Assembly: GCA_963844845.1 (NCBI GenBank)
Contig: CAWJPW010000003.1
Coordinates: 434,001-498,000, forward strand
From: CAWJPW01 sp963844845
Lineage (GTDB): Bacteria > Acidobacteriota > Thermoanaerobaculia > Thermoanaerobaculales > Sulfomarinibacteraceae
Reading direction: 5' to 3'
DNA: 64,000 nt
Shown here piece after piece: positions 46,386-54,411 of the stretch; the stretch's first letter is position 1; the number at the start of each line of letters is the position of its first letter. Position numbers and translations under genes: made by a program. A model generated the notes under the pieces. That model saw only the letters and a list, made by a program, of their open reading frames with translations. It did no database searches and was not told the origin of the DNA.

Positions 46386-48218
46386 CTACAGGAGCTCCAG
46401 GATCCGCTCGGGCTCCTTGAAGGGGGCGATGAGGTAGGCGCCGGCGGCATGACGCGGGGCCTCCTCGAGGAGGCGGGCGGCGCGTTCCCAGCCCACCTTG
46501 GCTGCGTCGGCCCCCGCCGCTTCGAGCTGCACCAGGAGCTCGTCGGGCACGGTGATGCCGGGCACCTCGTGGTGCAGGCGCAGCGCCAGCCGCAGGGAGG
46601 GGAGGGGCCACACCGGCACGAGCACCGGGACCGGGGGGCTCCCCCCGCACAGATCGAGGAAGCGCAGCCACGGCTCCCAGCTGAAGAAGACCTGGCTCAT
46701 CGCGAAGTGTGCTCCCGCCTCGACCTTGTGGTGGAGGCGGCCGAGCTCGACACGCGGGTCGTCGGCCGACGGGTTCACTGCCACGCCGACGTGCAGCGCC
46801 GGAGGGTCGCCCACGGGGTTGCCGGCGCAGTCAAAGCCCCCGGCCAGCCGGGAGAAGGCACGGACCAGCTCGAAGATGTCCACGTGGTTGACGTCGTGGA
46901 CCCCCGGGTAGTCGCCCAGCTGGGATGGATCCCCGGTGATCGCCAGCAGGTTGCGGATGCCCGCCCGCCACGCCCCCATGAGCTGGGCCTCGAGCCCCAT
47001 CAGGCTGGCGTCGCGGGGCGTGATGTGGGGGATGGTCTCGAGACCGACCTCCCGCTGGATCTCGGCTGCCAGCCACAGGCTGTCCATGCGTAGGCGGGCC
47101 AGCGGGTTGGAGTTGATGTCGACGGCGTCGACCCCGCCGTGGGACCGGAGGCGGCGCGCGATCTCCACCAGCCGCGTCGAGTTGGTCCCCTTGGGCGGGT
47201 CGAGCTGCACGACCCGCACGAACTGGCCGGCACGCAGGCTTCCGGCCAGCGTCGAGGTCGGCTCCCGCGGTACGGGGGGCGGGGTGGGTCGGCTCTCCAA
47301 CGCGACTCGGGAGTGGCGCCGGCCAGGCGCTGGCAGGCCGTGAACGGCCTCGGCCATGGCGCGGACGTGCTCGGGCCCGGTTCCGCAGCAGCCCCCCACC
47401 ATGCCGGCGCCCAGGGCGACCGCCTCGCGTGCGAACTGAGCCAGGTAGGCAGGGGTGGCTGGTGGAAGCAGGAGACGGTTGTTGCGGTGGACGAGTACGC
47501 CGGCGTTGGGCATGACGGCGACGTGCGTTCGTTCGAGGCCGCCGAGCTCCTGCAGCAGCGCCAGGGTTCCGGTTGGGCCGGGCGCACAGTTGAGGCCCGC
47601 CGCCGCCAGACCGAGCTCATCGAGCCTGCGGACCAGCTCGACGCGGCCGTTGATCTCCTCGGCGGCGCGCTCGCCCGGGAACGACAGGAGGCCCACCAGC
47701 GGCAGGTCGGTGACGTCGCGGATGGCAGCCACCGCAAGCTCGAGCTCGTCGACGCGGAAGAAGGTCTCGAGGACCAGCAGCTCGGCGCCGCGACTGGCCA
47801 GGATCGCGGCCTGCTCGGCGTGGGCACTGGCGATCGCCTGCCGTCCCTCGGGGTCATCGATGTCAAGGGTGCCCGCCAGCGGGCCGATGGCACCGGCGAT
47901 GAGGCAGTCGATGCCGGCGGCGTCGCGGGCATCCCGCGCCAGCTTGATGCCGCGCTCGTTGACGGCCTCGACCAGGTCGCCGGCTCCAGCACGTGCCAGG
48001 CGGGGACGCGAGCAGCCGAACGTGGCGGTCTCGAGCACCTCGGCGCCGGCCTCCAGATAGGCGAGGTGGATGGCGAGCACGAGGTCGGCATGCTGGGTCG
48101 GAGCCAGGTCGAGGCTGCTTCCCGCCGGCAGACGGGCAAGCAGCTCCGACCCCATGGCCCCGTCGCAGGCCACCACGTGGTCGTTCAGCCGCTGGCGGAG
48201 GAGATCGAGGCCCGTCAT
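46386..48218 (-). CDS. bifunctional homocysteine S-methyltransferase / methylenetetrahydrofolate reductase
   Basis: The 610-residue protein fuses two methionine-pathway enzymes, as in Bacillus YitJ. Residues 1-290 form the zinc-dependent homocysteine methyltransferase barrel (VACDGAMGSELL; zinc Cys in LNCAPGP and in GGCCGTGPEHV). Residues 320-610 form a MetF-like reductase (VVQLDPPKGTN, AVDINSNPL, LLAITGDPSQLGDYPGVHDVN). It would supply methyl groups from 5,10-methylene-THF to homocysteine. The ATG at 48218 suits the N-terminus; the frame is open to 48344, through the upstream terminator. It lies directly downstream of a structured leader. Confidence 0.9.
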   Translation of the reverse strand: MTGLDLLRQRLNDHVVACDGAMGSELLARLPAGSSLDLAPTQHADLVLAIHLAYLEAGAEVLETATFGCSRPRLARAGAGDLVEAVNERGIKLARDARDAAGIDCLIAGAIGPLAGTLDIDDPEGRQAIASAHAEQAAILASRGAELLVLETFFRVDELELAVAAIRDVTDLPLVGLLSFPGERAAEEINGRVELVRRLDELGLAAAGLNCAPGPTGTLALLQELGGLERTHVAVMPNAGVLVHRNNRLLLPPATPAYLAQFAREAVALGAGMVGGCCGTGPEHVRAMAEAVHGLPAPGRRHSRVALESRPTPPPVPREPTSTLAGSLRAGQFVRVVQLDPPKGTNSTRLVEIARRLRSHGGVDAVDINSNPLARLRMDSLWLAAEIQREVGLETIPHITPRDASLMGLEAQLMGAWRAGIRNLLAITGDPSQLGDYPGVHDVNHVDIFELVRAFSRLAGGFDCAGNPVGDPPALHVGVAVNPSADDPRVELGRLHHKVEAGAHFAMSQVFFSWEPWLRFLDLCGGSPPVPVLVPVWPLPSLRLALRLHHEVPGITVPDELLVQLEAAGADAAKVGWERAARLLEEAPRHAAGAYLIAPFKEPERILELL

Positions 48219-48289
48219 CTCGGAAGGATAGCGCAGGTCTGCTGGACGCTGTGGCTGTACGGCAAGCCGGAGCCGCCCGGGGCCCGGAG

Positions 48290-48316
48290 AAAAAAATTCC
48301 GGGTCGGGCGACCCGG
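48290..48316 (-). terminator. intrinsic terminator 70 bases upstream of the methionine gene
   Basis: On the minus strand CCGGGTCG, a two-base loop and CGACCCGG are followed by AATTTTTTT. No minus-strand gene ends just before it, so it must end a short transcript or act as an attenuator in the leader of the homocysteine methyltransferase gene. Confidence 0.7.
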
Positions 48317-48379
48317 GGAGACAAAGGGTATGGTACTTGCCCACGGGGCCAGAAGCCCCAGGGCACTATGGATCATACC
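48317..48379 (-). promoter_or_regulatory. structured leader RNA candidate upstream of the methionine gene
   Basis: Read on the minus strand, GGTATG (48374-48379) pairs with CATACC (48327-48332). Inside, TGCCC pairs with GGGCA and GGGGC with GCCCC around a short loop. With the terminator that follows, this is the layout of a riboswitch or attenuator, or of a small separate RNA. The sequence does not match SAM-I, SAH, THF or cobalamin riboswitch consensus features that I know. The rest of the 323-base gap (48380-48541) contains a small GTGTC-GCCG-GACAC hairpin and no recognisable gene. Confidence 0.45.
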
Positions 48380-48541
48380 TCATAACGGCTCGGCGCGCCA
48401 GCCCAGGCGGTGCCTCTTGAATGCGGCCCAGTGTCCGGCGACACGGGTCCGAGATGACGTCGCCGCAACAGGTGGGCGGCGTCACAGCCGGTGGCAGGAG
48501 GCTCTCGACAGCCGCAGGGAAGCAGAGTACGGTTGCAGTCC

Positions 48542-48916
48542 ATGAAGAAGCTCATGGCACTCCTCCTGCTCCTCCCCCTGTGCAGCTGTGCAGCTGTCGT
48601 TGTCGGCGCGGCGGCCGGTGCCGGCGCTGGCTATGCGTGGTACAGCGGCAACCTCAAGGACACCCTCGACGCGGCCCTGCCCAAGGTGGACACGGTCACC
48701 CGGGCCACCCTCGCCGACCTCGGCATGGTGGGTATCGAGGGAGCGGTGGACAAGCTCAAGGGCGAGATCACCGCCCGGATGGCAGACGGTACTCAGGTGC
48801 GCATCTGGTTGAAGGCAGTAGACTTCACTTCTACAGAGATCAAGATCCGGGTGGGTACGCTGGGTGACAAGGCGGTTTCCGAGCAGATTCTCCGGCATGT
48901 GAAGCGCAACCTGTAG
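48542..48916 (+). CDS. small lipoprotein of unknown function
   Basis: A 124-residue protein with a lipoprotein signal peptide (LMALLLLLPLCSC; lipobox LCSC with Cys near 15). A Gly/Ala-rich segment follows (VVVGAAAGAGAGYAWYSGNL), then a compact domain with ATLADLGMVGIEGAVDKLKG and TSTEIKIRVGTLGDKAVSEQIL. This pattern matches DUF3568-type lipoproteins, by recall. It is likely anchored to the outer or inner membrane on the periplasmic side. The start is the ATG at 48542; the longer frame to 48491 lacks a signal peptide at its N-terminus. Confidence 0.8.
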   Translation: MKKLMALLLLLPLCSCAAVVVGAAAGAGAGYAWYSGNLKDTLDAALPKVDTVTRATLADLGMVGIEGAVDKLKGEITARMADGTQVRIWLKAVDFTSTEIKIRVGTLGDKAVSEQILRHVKRNL

Positions 48917-48933
48917 GGGACCCCCGTCGCCCG

Positions 48934-48957
48934 GTGAAGAGTGAAGAGTATGGAGTC
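48934..48957. repeat. short 7-bp-period tract
   Basis: On the minus strand ACTCCAT, ACTCTTC, ACTCTTC, AC repeats with period 7, like the tract at 32166-32194. It immediately precedes repeat copy C. Confidence 0.5.
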
Positions 48958-48993
48958 CCCCGCCCACCCCCGCACAGACCGTCTCCCCGGTAT

Positions 48994-49252
48994 CCGATGC
49001 TCCCGACACCGGCTCCCGGGCGGCGCCGCCGCCCGTCGGCGCGGCCCCGGGGGCGGCAGCGGCACGAGCTGACAGTCGGCAACGAGGCCGCCCCAGCGCC
49101 GAGTCGCCTGCCTCGTCGTCCGGGGCCACTGCTCCGAAAGTCAAAGGTCGCGGGAGCCCCCCTTGACGTTTCCCCCCAACGCACCGCAACAGAGACAGCG
49201 CTCCCGGGAAGACGTCAAGGACGGCACGCCCGCCGGAGGATACCCGCTCCGC
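48994..49252 (-). repeat. dispersed 265-bp structured repeat, copy C
   Basis: In minus orientation it begins GCGGAGCGG and CCTCCGGCGGGCGTGCC. Hairpin 1 has arms CCTTGACGT and ACGTCAAGG, then comes GGCAGGCGACTCGGCGCT, and hairpin 2 is GGGCGGCGGCGCCGCCC with almost no loop, ending GGAGCCGGTGTCGGGAGCATCGG. A CGGCCC-type hexamer tract adjoins its beginning (about 49253-49310). It is in the convergent gap between the lipoprotein and thiolase genes; nothing else beyond the 7-bp tract and a terminator is visible there. Confidence 0.9.
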
Positions 49253-49324
49253 GATGGCACCGGTTCACGGCCCCGGATCACGGCCTCGGCCCCGGCCCCG
49301 CCCATTGCCGCCCGCCCCCAGGAA

Positions 49325-49354
49325 GAGAAAGACCCCCCGAGTTCCCCCGGGGGG
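49325..49354 (-). terminator. terminator of the fadBA operon
   Basis: On the minus strand CCCCCCG and CGGGGGG pair around an 8-base loop and are followed by the pyrimidine run TCTTTCTCTTCC, 28 bases after the thiolase stop. Confidence 0.6.
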
Positions 49355-49382
49355 CTGCTTAGAGAGACCGGCGAGCTGTCTG

Positions 49383-50549
49383 CTACTGCGCCATCTCGAG
49401 GAGGTAGGCGAAGCCCATGCCGCCGCCGATGCACATGGTGACCACGCCGCGCTTGGCGCCGCGGCGCTTCAGCTCACCGAGGATCTTCACGGTGAGGATG
49501 GCGCCGGTGGCCCCCAGCGGGTGGCCGGTGGCGATGGCGCCACCGTTGACGTTGACCTTCTCGGGGTCGAGGCCGAGCTCGCGGAGCACGTAGACCGACT
49601 GGCTGGCGAAGGCTTCGTTGAGCTCCCAGAGGTCGATGTCGTCCTTGGCGAGGCCGGTCTTGGCCAGGAGCTTGGGTACGGCCACGGTGGGGCCGATGCC
49701 CATGACGTCGGGATCGACGCCGGCCACCGCCCACTCGCGCACGTAGGCGATGGGGGCGAGCCCCATCTCCTGTGCCTTCTCCTTGGACATGAGGACCACG
49801 GCGCCGGCGCCGTCGTTGATCTGTGAGGAGTTCCCGGCGGTGACGCTACCCACCGGGTCGAACACCGGCTTGAGCCTGGCCAGGGCCTCCACCGTGGTGT
49901 CGGCACGGGGGCCTTCGTCGGTGTCGAGGTGAACCTCGCGCCACGATCCGTTCTCGCGCACTCGGACATCCAGCGGCACGATCTCGTCGGAGAACTTGCC
50001 CGACTCCACCGCCTTGGCCGCCTTCATGTGGGAGTGGTACGCGAACTCGTCCTGCTGCTCGCGGGTGACGTTGAAGCGCCGGGCGACGACCTCGGCGGTG
50101 GTCCCCATGCCCATGTAGGCGTTGGGGAACTGATCCATGAGCCCGGGGTCGGCGATGAGCTTGTTGCCGCCCATGGCCACCATGGACATGGACTCCACGC
50201 CGCCGGCGATGACGATGCTCTCGTTGCCGGCCTTGATGCTGTCGGCGGCCAGCGCGATGGTCTGCGACCCCGACGAGCAGAAGCGGTTGACGGTCATGGC
50301 CGGCACTGAGGTGGGGAATCCGGCCCGGAACGCCACCAGGCGGGCGATGTTCATGCCCTGCTCGCCCTCGGGCATGGCACAGCCGAGGACGACGTCGTCC
50401 ACCATGACCGGCGTGAGCCCGGGGGTTCTCTCGATGAGCGCTTTGAGCACCGGCGCGGCGAACTCCTCGGGACGGGTGTCCTTGAGACTGCCCTTCTTGG
50501 CCCGCCCGATGGGAGCGCGCGCGACGGAGACGATGACGGCTTCACGCAT
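49383..50549 (-). CDS. fadA: acetyl-CoA C-acyltransferase (3-ketoacyl-CoA thiolase)
   Basis: This catalyses the last step of beta-oxidation, thiolysis of 3-ketoacyl-CoA. The 388-residue protein has the thiolase layout: an N-terminal strand VIVSVARAPIGRAKKGSL, nucleophilic Cys in VNRFCSSGSQTIALAA near residue 89, GGVESMS near 117, NGGAIATGHPLGATGA near 340 (catalytic His) and CIGGGMGFA near 378 (second Cys). It follows the multifunctional beta-oxidation gene by 15 bases, so it is part of a fadBA operon. Confidence 0.94.
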   Translation of the reverse strand: MREAVIVSVARAPIGRAKKGSLKDTRPEEFAAPVLKALIERTPGLTPVMVDDVVLGCAMPEGEQGMNIARLVAFRAGFPTSVPAMTVNRFCSSGSQTIALAADSIKAGNESIVIAGGVESMSMVAMGGNKLIADPGLMDQFPNAYMGMGTTAEVVARRFNVTREQQDEFAYHSHMKAAKAVESGKFSDEIVPLDVRVRENGSWREVHLDTDEGPRADTTVEALARLKPVFDPVGSVTAGNSSQINDGAGAVVLMSKEKAQEMGLAPIAYVREWAVAGVDPDVMGIGPTVAVPKLLAKTGLAKDDIDLWELNEAFASQSVYVLRELGLDPEKVNVNGGAIATGHPLGATGAILTVKILGELKRRGAKRGVVTMCIGGGMGFAYLLEMAQ

Positions 50550-50564
50550 CGTGTCGCTCCTTTC

Positions 50565-52985
50565 CTAGTTTCTGAGCGGCTTGTTGTTGATGAGCATGTG
50601 CTTGATCCGGTCCTGGGTCTTCGGCTCGCCACACAGGGAGAGAAAGACCTCGCGCTCCAGATCGAGGATGGTCTGCTCGTCAACCGGGTCGTTGATGGTG
50701 GTGTCGCCGCCGCACAGGATGTTCCCCAGGCGGGTGGCGATGGTCTCGTCGTGGGACGAGATCCAATGGGTGACTTTCATGTTGTGCAGCATCATCTTGA
50801 GGGTGGCGACGCCTTCCTTGCCCGGGAGGTGGAACTTCTGCCGCATGGGCGGGTAGTAGCCCTCCTCGGCCAGGGCGATGGCCATCCGTTTGGCAGTCCA
50901 CAGCTGCTGGTCGCGGTTGACCTCGATATGGTCCGTGGGGCGCAGGAACTTGCGCTCCTTGGCCTCCTCACCCGACGTGGCCACCTTGGCCATGCCGATG
51001 TTCTCGAAGGCCGTCTGGATGAACGGGAGGTTGGAGAGGATCGGCTTGTCGATGCCGTCGAGCACCCGCTCGATCATGAAGCGGCAGCCGCCGCCGGCGG
51101 GGATCAGACCCACGCCGACCTCGACCAGGCCGATGTAGGTCTCGGCTGCGGCGCACACGCGGTCACCACCCATGGTGATCTCGCAGCCGCCGCCGAAGGT
51201 GAAGCCGAAGGGAGCAGTCACGACCGGTACTCGCGCGTAGCGTAGGCCGGTGGTCATGCCCTGGAAGCGCCGGATCATGGCGTCGATGTCCCGCCACGCG
51301 TGGGCGTTGATGCCCTCGAGGATCATGAGGAGGTTGGCGCCGGCGCAGAAGTTCTCGCCCTGGTGATGGATCACCAGGCCGCGGAAGTCCCGCTCGGCGA
51401 CCTCGACGCCCTTGTACATGACATCCATGATCTGGTCGTCGATGGGGTTGAGCTTGGGCTGCAGAGCGGAGTGGAACTCCACGCAGGCGACCCCGTCGCC
51501 GAGGTCCACCAGGGAGGCCCCGGCGTTCGAGTAGATGACCTTGTTCTCGTCGCGCTTGAGGTAGTCGAGGACGATGAAGGAGTCGGGGACCGGCTCGTCC
51601 ACGTAGTCGCCCTTGCGCGGATCGAAGAACTTCCGGCCCGCGGCGGAAACCTTGTAGAAGCTCTCGTGCCCCGCAGCGAGCATCTTCTTCACCCACGGGG
51701 CGGGTGCGAAGCCGTCTTTCTCCAGGCGCTCCACCACCGTGGCGACACCGAGGGTGTCCCACAGCTCGAAGGGCCCGAGCTCCCAGTTGAAGCCCCACTT
51801 GAGGGCGTTGTCGATGTCGACGATGGTGTCGGCGATCTCGCCCAGGCGGTGCGAGGCGTAGGCCAGCGACTGGCCGGTGACCTTCCACGCGAAGGCGCCG
51901 GCGCGGTCGTCGGCGAAGACCACCGTGCGTACCCGCTCGCGTACGTCGTGGATTCCCCTGCTCTTCTTGAGCGCCGGGATGTCGGGCCGCTGCTTGGGCC
52001 TGTACTCGCCCGTCTTCCAGTCCAGCACCAGGTTGATCTTCTCGCCCTTGGGGCCCTTCTCACGCTTGTAGAAGCCGCCCTTGGCCTTGCGGCCGAGGGC
52101 GCCCTTCTCGATCATCTCGGTGACGAACTTCGGCATGGTGAAGAGGGCGTGGGCTTCGTCATCGGGGCAGCCCTCATCGAGGGTGTGGACCACGTGGGCG
52201 AGCACATCGAGGCCCACCAGGTCGATGGTCCCGAAGGAGGCGCTCTTGGGGTGGCCGAGGGCGGGGCCGGTGATGGCGTCCACCTCGTCAGCCTGGTAGT
52301 CCATCTCCATCATGGCGTGGATGGTGGCCATGATGGCGTGGACGCCGATTCGGTTGCCGACGAAGTTGGGGGTGTCTTTGCCGTAGACGATGCCTTTGCC
52401 CAGGCGGAAGCGGCCGAAGTCGGCGAGCTGCTCGACGATCTCGGGCGAGGTCTCGTCGCCGGCAACCAGCTCGAGCAGGCGCATGTAGCGCACCGGGTTG
52501 AAGAAGTGTGTGACCAAGAAGTGCTTCTTGAAGTCATCCGAGCGCCCCTCGGTCATGCCGGCGATGGAGAGGCCCGAGGTGTTCGAGGTGACCCAGGTGC
52601 CGGGCCGCCGCACCTCCTCGAGGCGGGCGAACACCTTCTGCTTGATGTCGAGGCGCTCCACGACGACCTCGATGATCCAGTCGCACTCGGCCAGCCGGTC
52701 CCAGTCGTCGTCGAAGTTGCCCACCTCGATGAGGTCGAGGAACCTCTTGGAGTAGATCAGGGCTGGCCGCGACTTCTTGATCCCCTGTAGCCCGGCGAGG
52801 GCGAGCTTGTTGCGGAAGCGTGGGTCGTCGCGCGTCAACCCAGCCTTCTCGTCTCCCTCGGTGAGCTTGGGGGGGACGATGTCGAGCATGAGTACCGGCA
52901 CGCCGACGTTGGCGAGGTGGGCGGCGATTCCTGAGCCCATGACGCCGGCTCCCAGTACCCCGACCCTTCGGATGTCCTTGCGCAT
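50565..52985 (-). CDS. 3-hydroxyacyl-CoA dehydrogenase / enoyl-CoA hydratase fusion (FadN/FadB-like)
   Basis: A multifunctional beta-oxidation enzyme of 806 residues. The dehydrogenase comes first: NAD-binding VGVLGAGVMGSGIAAHLA near residue 8, then SNTSGLSIAGM, LVTHFFNPVRYM and GNRIGVHA. The hydratase lies in the C-terminal third: HHQGENFCAGANLLM for the oxyanion hole and GFTFGGGCEITMGGDRV near 622, then GVGLIPAGGG. This domain order is that of FadN-type proteins, opposite to E. coli FadB. GGGAGG precedes the ATG. A FadR-like operator lies 72 bases upstream. Confidence 0.93.
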   Translation of the reverse strand: MRKDIRRVGVLGAGVMGSGIAAHLANVGVPVLMLDIVPPKLTEGDEKAGLTRDDPRFRNKLALAGLQGIKKSRPALIYSKRFLDLIEVGNFDDDWDRLAECDWIIEVVVERLDIKQKVFARLEEVRRPGTWVTSNTSGLSIAGMTEGRSDDFKKHFLVTHFFNPVRYMRLLELVAGDETSPEIVEQLADFGRFRLGKGIVYGKDTPNFVGNRIGVHAIMATIHAMMEMDYQADEVDAITGPALGHPKSASFGTIDLVGLDVLAHVVHTLDEGCPDDEAHALFTMPKFVTEMIEKGALGRKAKGGFYKREKGPKGEKINLVLDWKTGEYRPKQRPDIPALKKSRGIHDVRERVRTVVFADDRAGAFAWKVTGQSLAYASHRLGEIADTIVDIDNALKWGFNWELGPFELWDTLGVATVVERLEKDGFAPAPWVKKMLAAGHESFYKVSAAGRKFFDPRKGDYVDEPVPDSFIVLDYLKRDENKVIYSNAGASLVDLGDGVACVEFHSALQPKLNPIDDQIMDVMYKGVEVAERDFRGLVIHHQGENFCAGANLLMILEGINAHAWRDIDAMIRRFQGMTTGLRYARVPVVTAPFGFTFGGGCEITMGGDRVCAAAETYIGLVEVGVGLIPAGGGCRFMIERVLDGIDKPILSNLPFIQTAFENIGMAKVATSGEEAKERKFLRPTDHIEVNRDQQLWTAKRMAIALAEEGYYPPMRQKFHLPGKEGVATLKMMLHNMKVTHWISSHDETIATRLGNILCGGDTTINDPVDEQTILDLEREVFLSLCGEPKTQDRIKHMLINNKPLRN

Positions 52986-53056
52986 CGATCAACCTCCCGA
53001 TTCTTCAGATTGGTGAACGTGCCTTGCGGGCTGTGAGAAGCGCTGGGCACAGTCGG

Positions 53057-53074
53057 TGAATGAACACTCATTCA
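53057..53074. promoter_or_regulatory. FadR/TetR-type operator upstream of the fadBA operon
   Basis: TGAATGA-ACAC-TCATTCA is a perfect 7+4+7 palindrome. Both arms equal those of the Bacillus subtilis FadR (YsiA) operator consensus, TGAATGA-4-TCATTCA. It is 72 bases before the beta-oxidation operon and 62 bases before the divergent flavin oxidoreductase gene, so a fatty-acyl-CoA-responsive TetR repressor could control either. The regulator gene is not in the window. Confidence 0.75.
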
Positions 53075-53135
53075 TTTTCCATGAAGTGGGCCCGCGGCGC
53101 AAGGGGGTAGACTGCCAGAGGGGTGGATTCTCCTC

Positions 53136-54371
53136 ATGAGCGATCGTCGCTGCGACGTGCTGGTGGTGGGAGCCGGACCCGCAGGCCTGGTTACTGCAGG
53201 GTTTCTCGGTCGGTCGGGGCACCGCGTGACCGTGCTGGAGGATCACAGCCGGCCGGTCGACGGGCCTCTGCAGCTCACTCCGCCAGCCACGGAGGTCATG
53301 GCCGAGCTTGGCGTGCTGGGTCCGTTGGAGGAGCTGCCCGGCTCGAGGCGGGACGACCGGCTCGTGCTCCGCGGTCCGGATGAGCAGGTCGAGCTGGAGC
53401 GCTGCTGCGGCATGCTGAACCTGCCGCGTCGGTCGGGTCTCGAGGTGCTGCGCCGCCGCGCCGTCGACCTCGGAGTCGTCCTGATCCCCGGCTACAGCGC
53501 TGTCGTGCCACTCTGGGAGGAGCGCCGAGTGAGCGGGGTGAGGGCTCGCGACGCGGCCGGCCGGGGGCACGATCTGGCCGCAGCGGTGGTGGTGGACGCC
53601 AGCGGAGCAGCCTCATTCCTGCCCGCCGCGTTGGGACGCCTGATGCCCCGTCGGGGCTCGCGGCGGGAACGCGTGACGGCCGTCGTGGCGGGGTTCCGAC
53701 CCCCGGCGCCGACGCTGCTACTGGCCGAAGGCGGCTGGGTGACGTTGCTGCCCGACGGCATGGTGACGGCGGTGCTGCGTCACGGCGAGGATGCCTGCGC
53801 GGACGAGCGGCTGCGCGGAATCCTCGCACGGGCGGGGATGGCCGGTGCGGACGAGCGGCTGCGCGGAATCCTCGCACGGGCGGGGATGGCCGGTGCGGAG
53901 GACCCCCTCGACTGCGTGCAGCTGAGCGACGACGTGGGGACCGCCCCCATGGCCACCGCCGGTGATGGTTGGGTGGCGGTGGGCGAGGCGGCGGGGCGCG
54001 GGGCCCCCGGTCTGCCCGGTGCGACCACGGCGGGCCTCGTGGTCGCCGCCTCGGCGGCATGGGAGATCGACTTGGCGCTCAAGCGTGGGCGCCCGTTCTC
54101 CGCGGGCCAAGTCGGCGCCACCCTCACGCTGGCGCGTCAGGCGGCCCACCTCGAGGTACTCCTCGACCGGGCGCTCAACCGGGCCGCCCGGGTGGGCCTC
54201 CTCGGTGCCGCCGCCGCCAGCCCGCGCCGGCGGGCCTACCTGGCCGACATGCTGGCGGGCTCCTGGGCACGCTCCTCCGGTCGTCTCGGTCGCGTGCTCT
54301 ACCTCTGGTGGCTCGACTGGCGCACGCGCCGCCATGAAGCGATGCGCGGCCCCAGCGACGGTCTGCGCTAG
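53136..54371 (+). CDS. FAD-dependent oxidoreductase (geranylgeranyl-reductase/halogenase-like)
   Basis: A 411-residue flavoprotein of the p-hydroxybenzoate-hydroxylase fold. The FAD ADP-binding motif VLVVGAGPAGLVTAGFLGRSG is near residue 8, with VLED. The second FAD motif appears as GDGWVAVGEAAGRGAPGLPGAT, with Glu where family members usually have the Asp of GDAAG. Substrate unknown. Residues 222-253 contain two identical copies of a 16-residue unit encoded by a perfect 48-bp tandem duplication. The gene is divergent from fadB. Confidence 0.82.
   Translation: MSDRRCDVLVVGAGPAGLVTAGFLGRSGHRVTVLEDHSRPVDGPLQLTPPATEVMAELGVLGPLEELPGSRRDDRLVLRGPDEQVELERCCGMLNLPRRSGLEVLRRRAVDLGVVLIPGYSAVVPLWEERRVSGVRARDAAGRGHDLAAAVVVDASGAASFLPAALGRLMPRRGSRRERVTAVVAGFRPPAPTLLLAEGGWVTLLPDGMVTAVLRHGEDACADERLRGILARAGMAGADERLRGILARAGMAGAEDPLDCVQLSDDVGTAPMATAGDGWVAVGEAAGRGAPGLPGATTAGLVVAASAAWEIDLALKRGRPFSAGQVGATLTLARQAAHLEVLLDRALNRAARVGLLGAAAASPRRRAYLADMLAGSWARSSGRLGRVLYLWWLDWRTRRHEAMRGPSDGLR
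53799..53894 (+). repeat. perfect 2 x 48-bp tandem duplication inside the oxidoreductase gene
   Basis: Bases 53799-53846 and 53847-53894 are identical. Each encodes ADERLRGILARAGMAG in frame, so the protein gains 16 residues without a frameshift. The lack of any difference suggests a recent event or an assembly artefact. Confidence 0.95.
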
Positions 54372-54411
54372 AATACCCACGACTGAATCGAGACGAACGA
54401 GGAGGTGGAGG

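Noticed and set aside
48299..48480. A tRNA, 6S RNA or SRP RNA gene on the minus strand
   Set aside because: No T-arm or anticodon arm, no SRP GGAAG-type loop and no convincing 6S bubble could be found; kept only as an unclassified structured leader.
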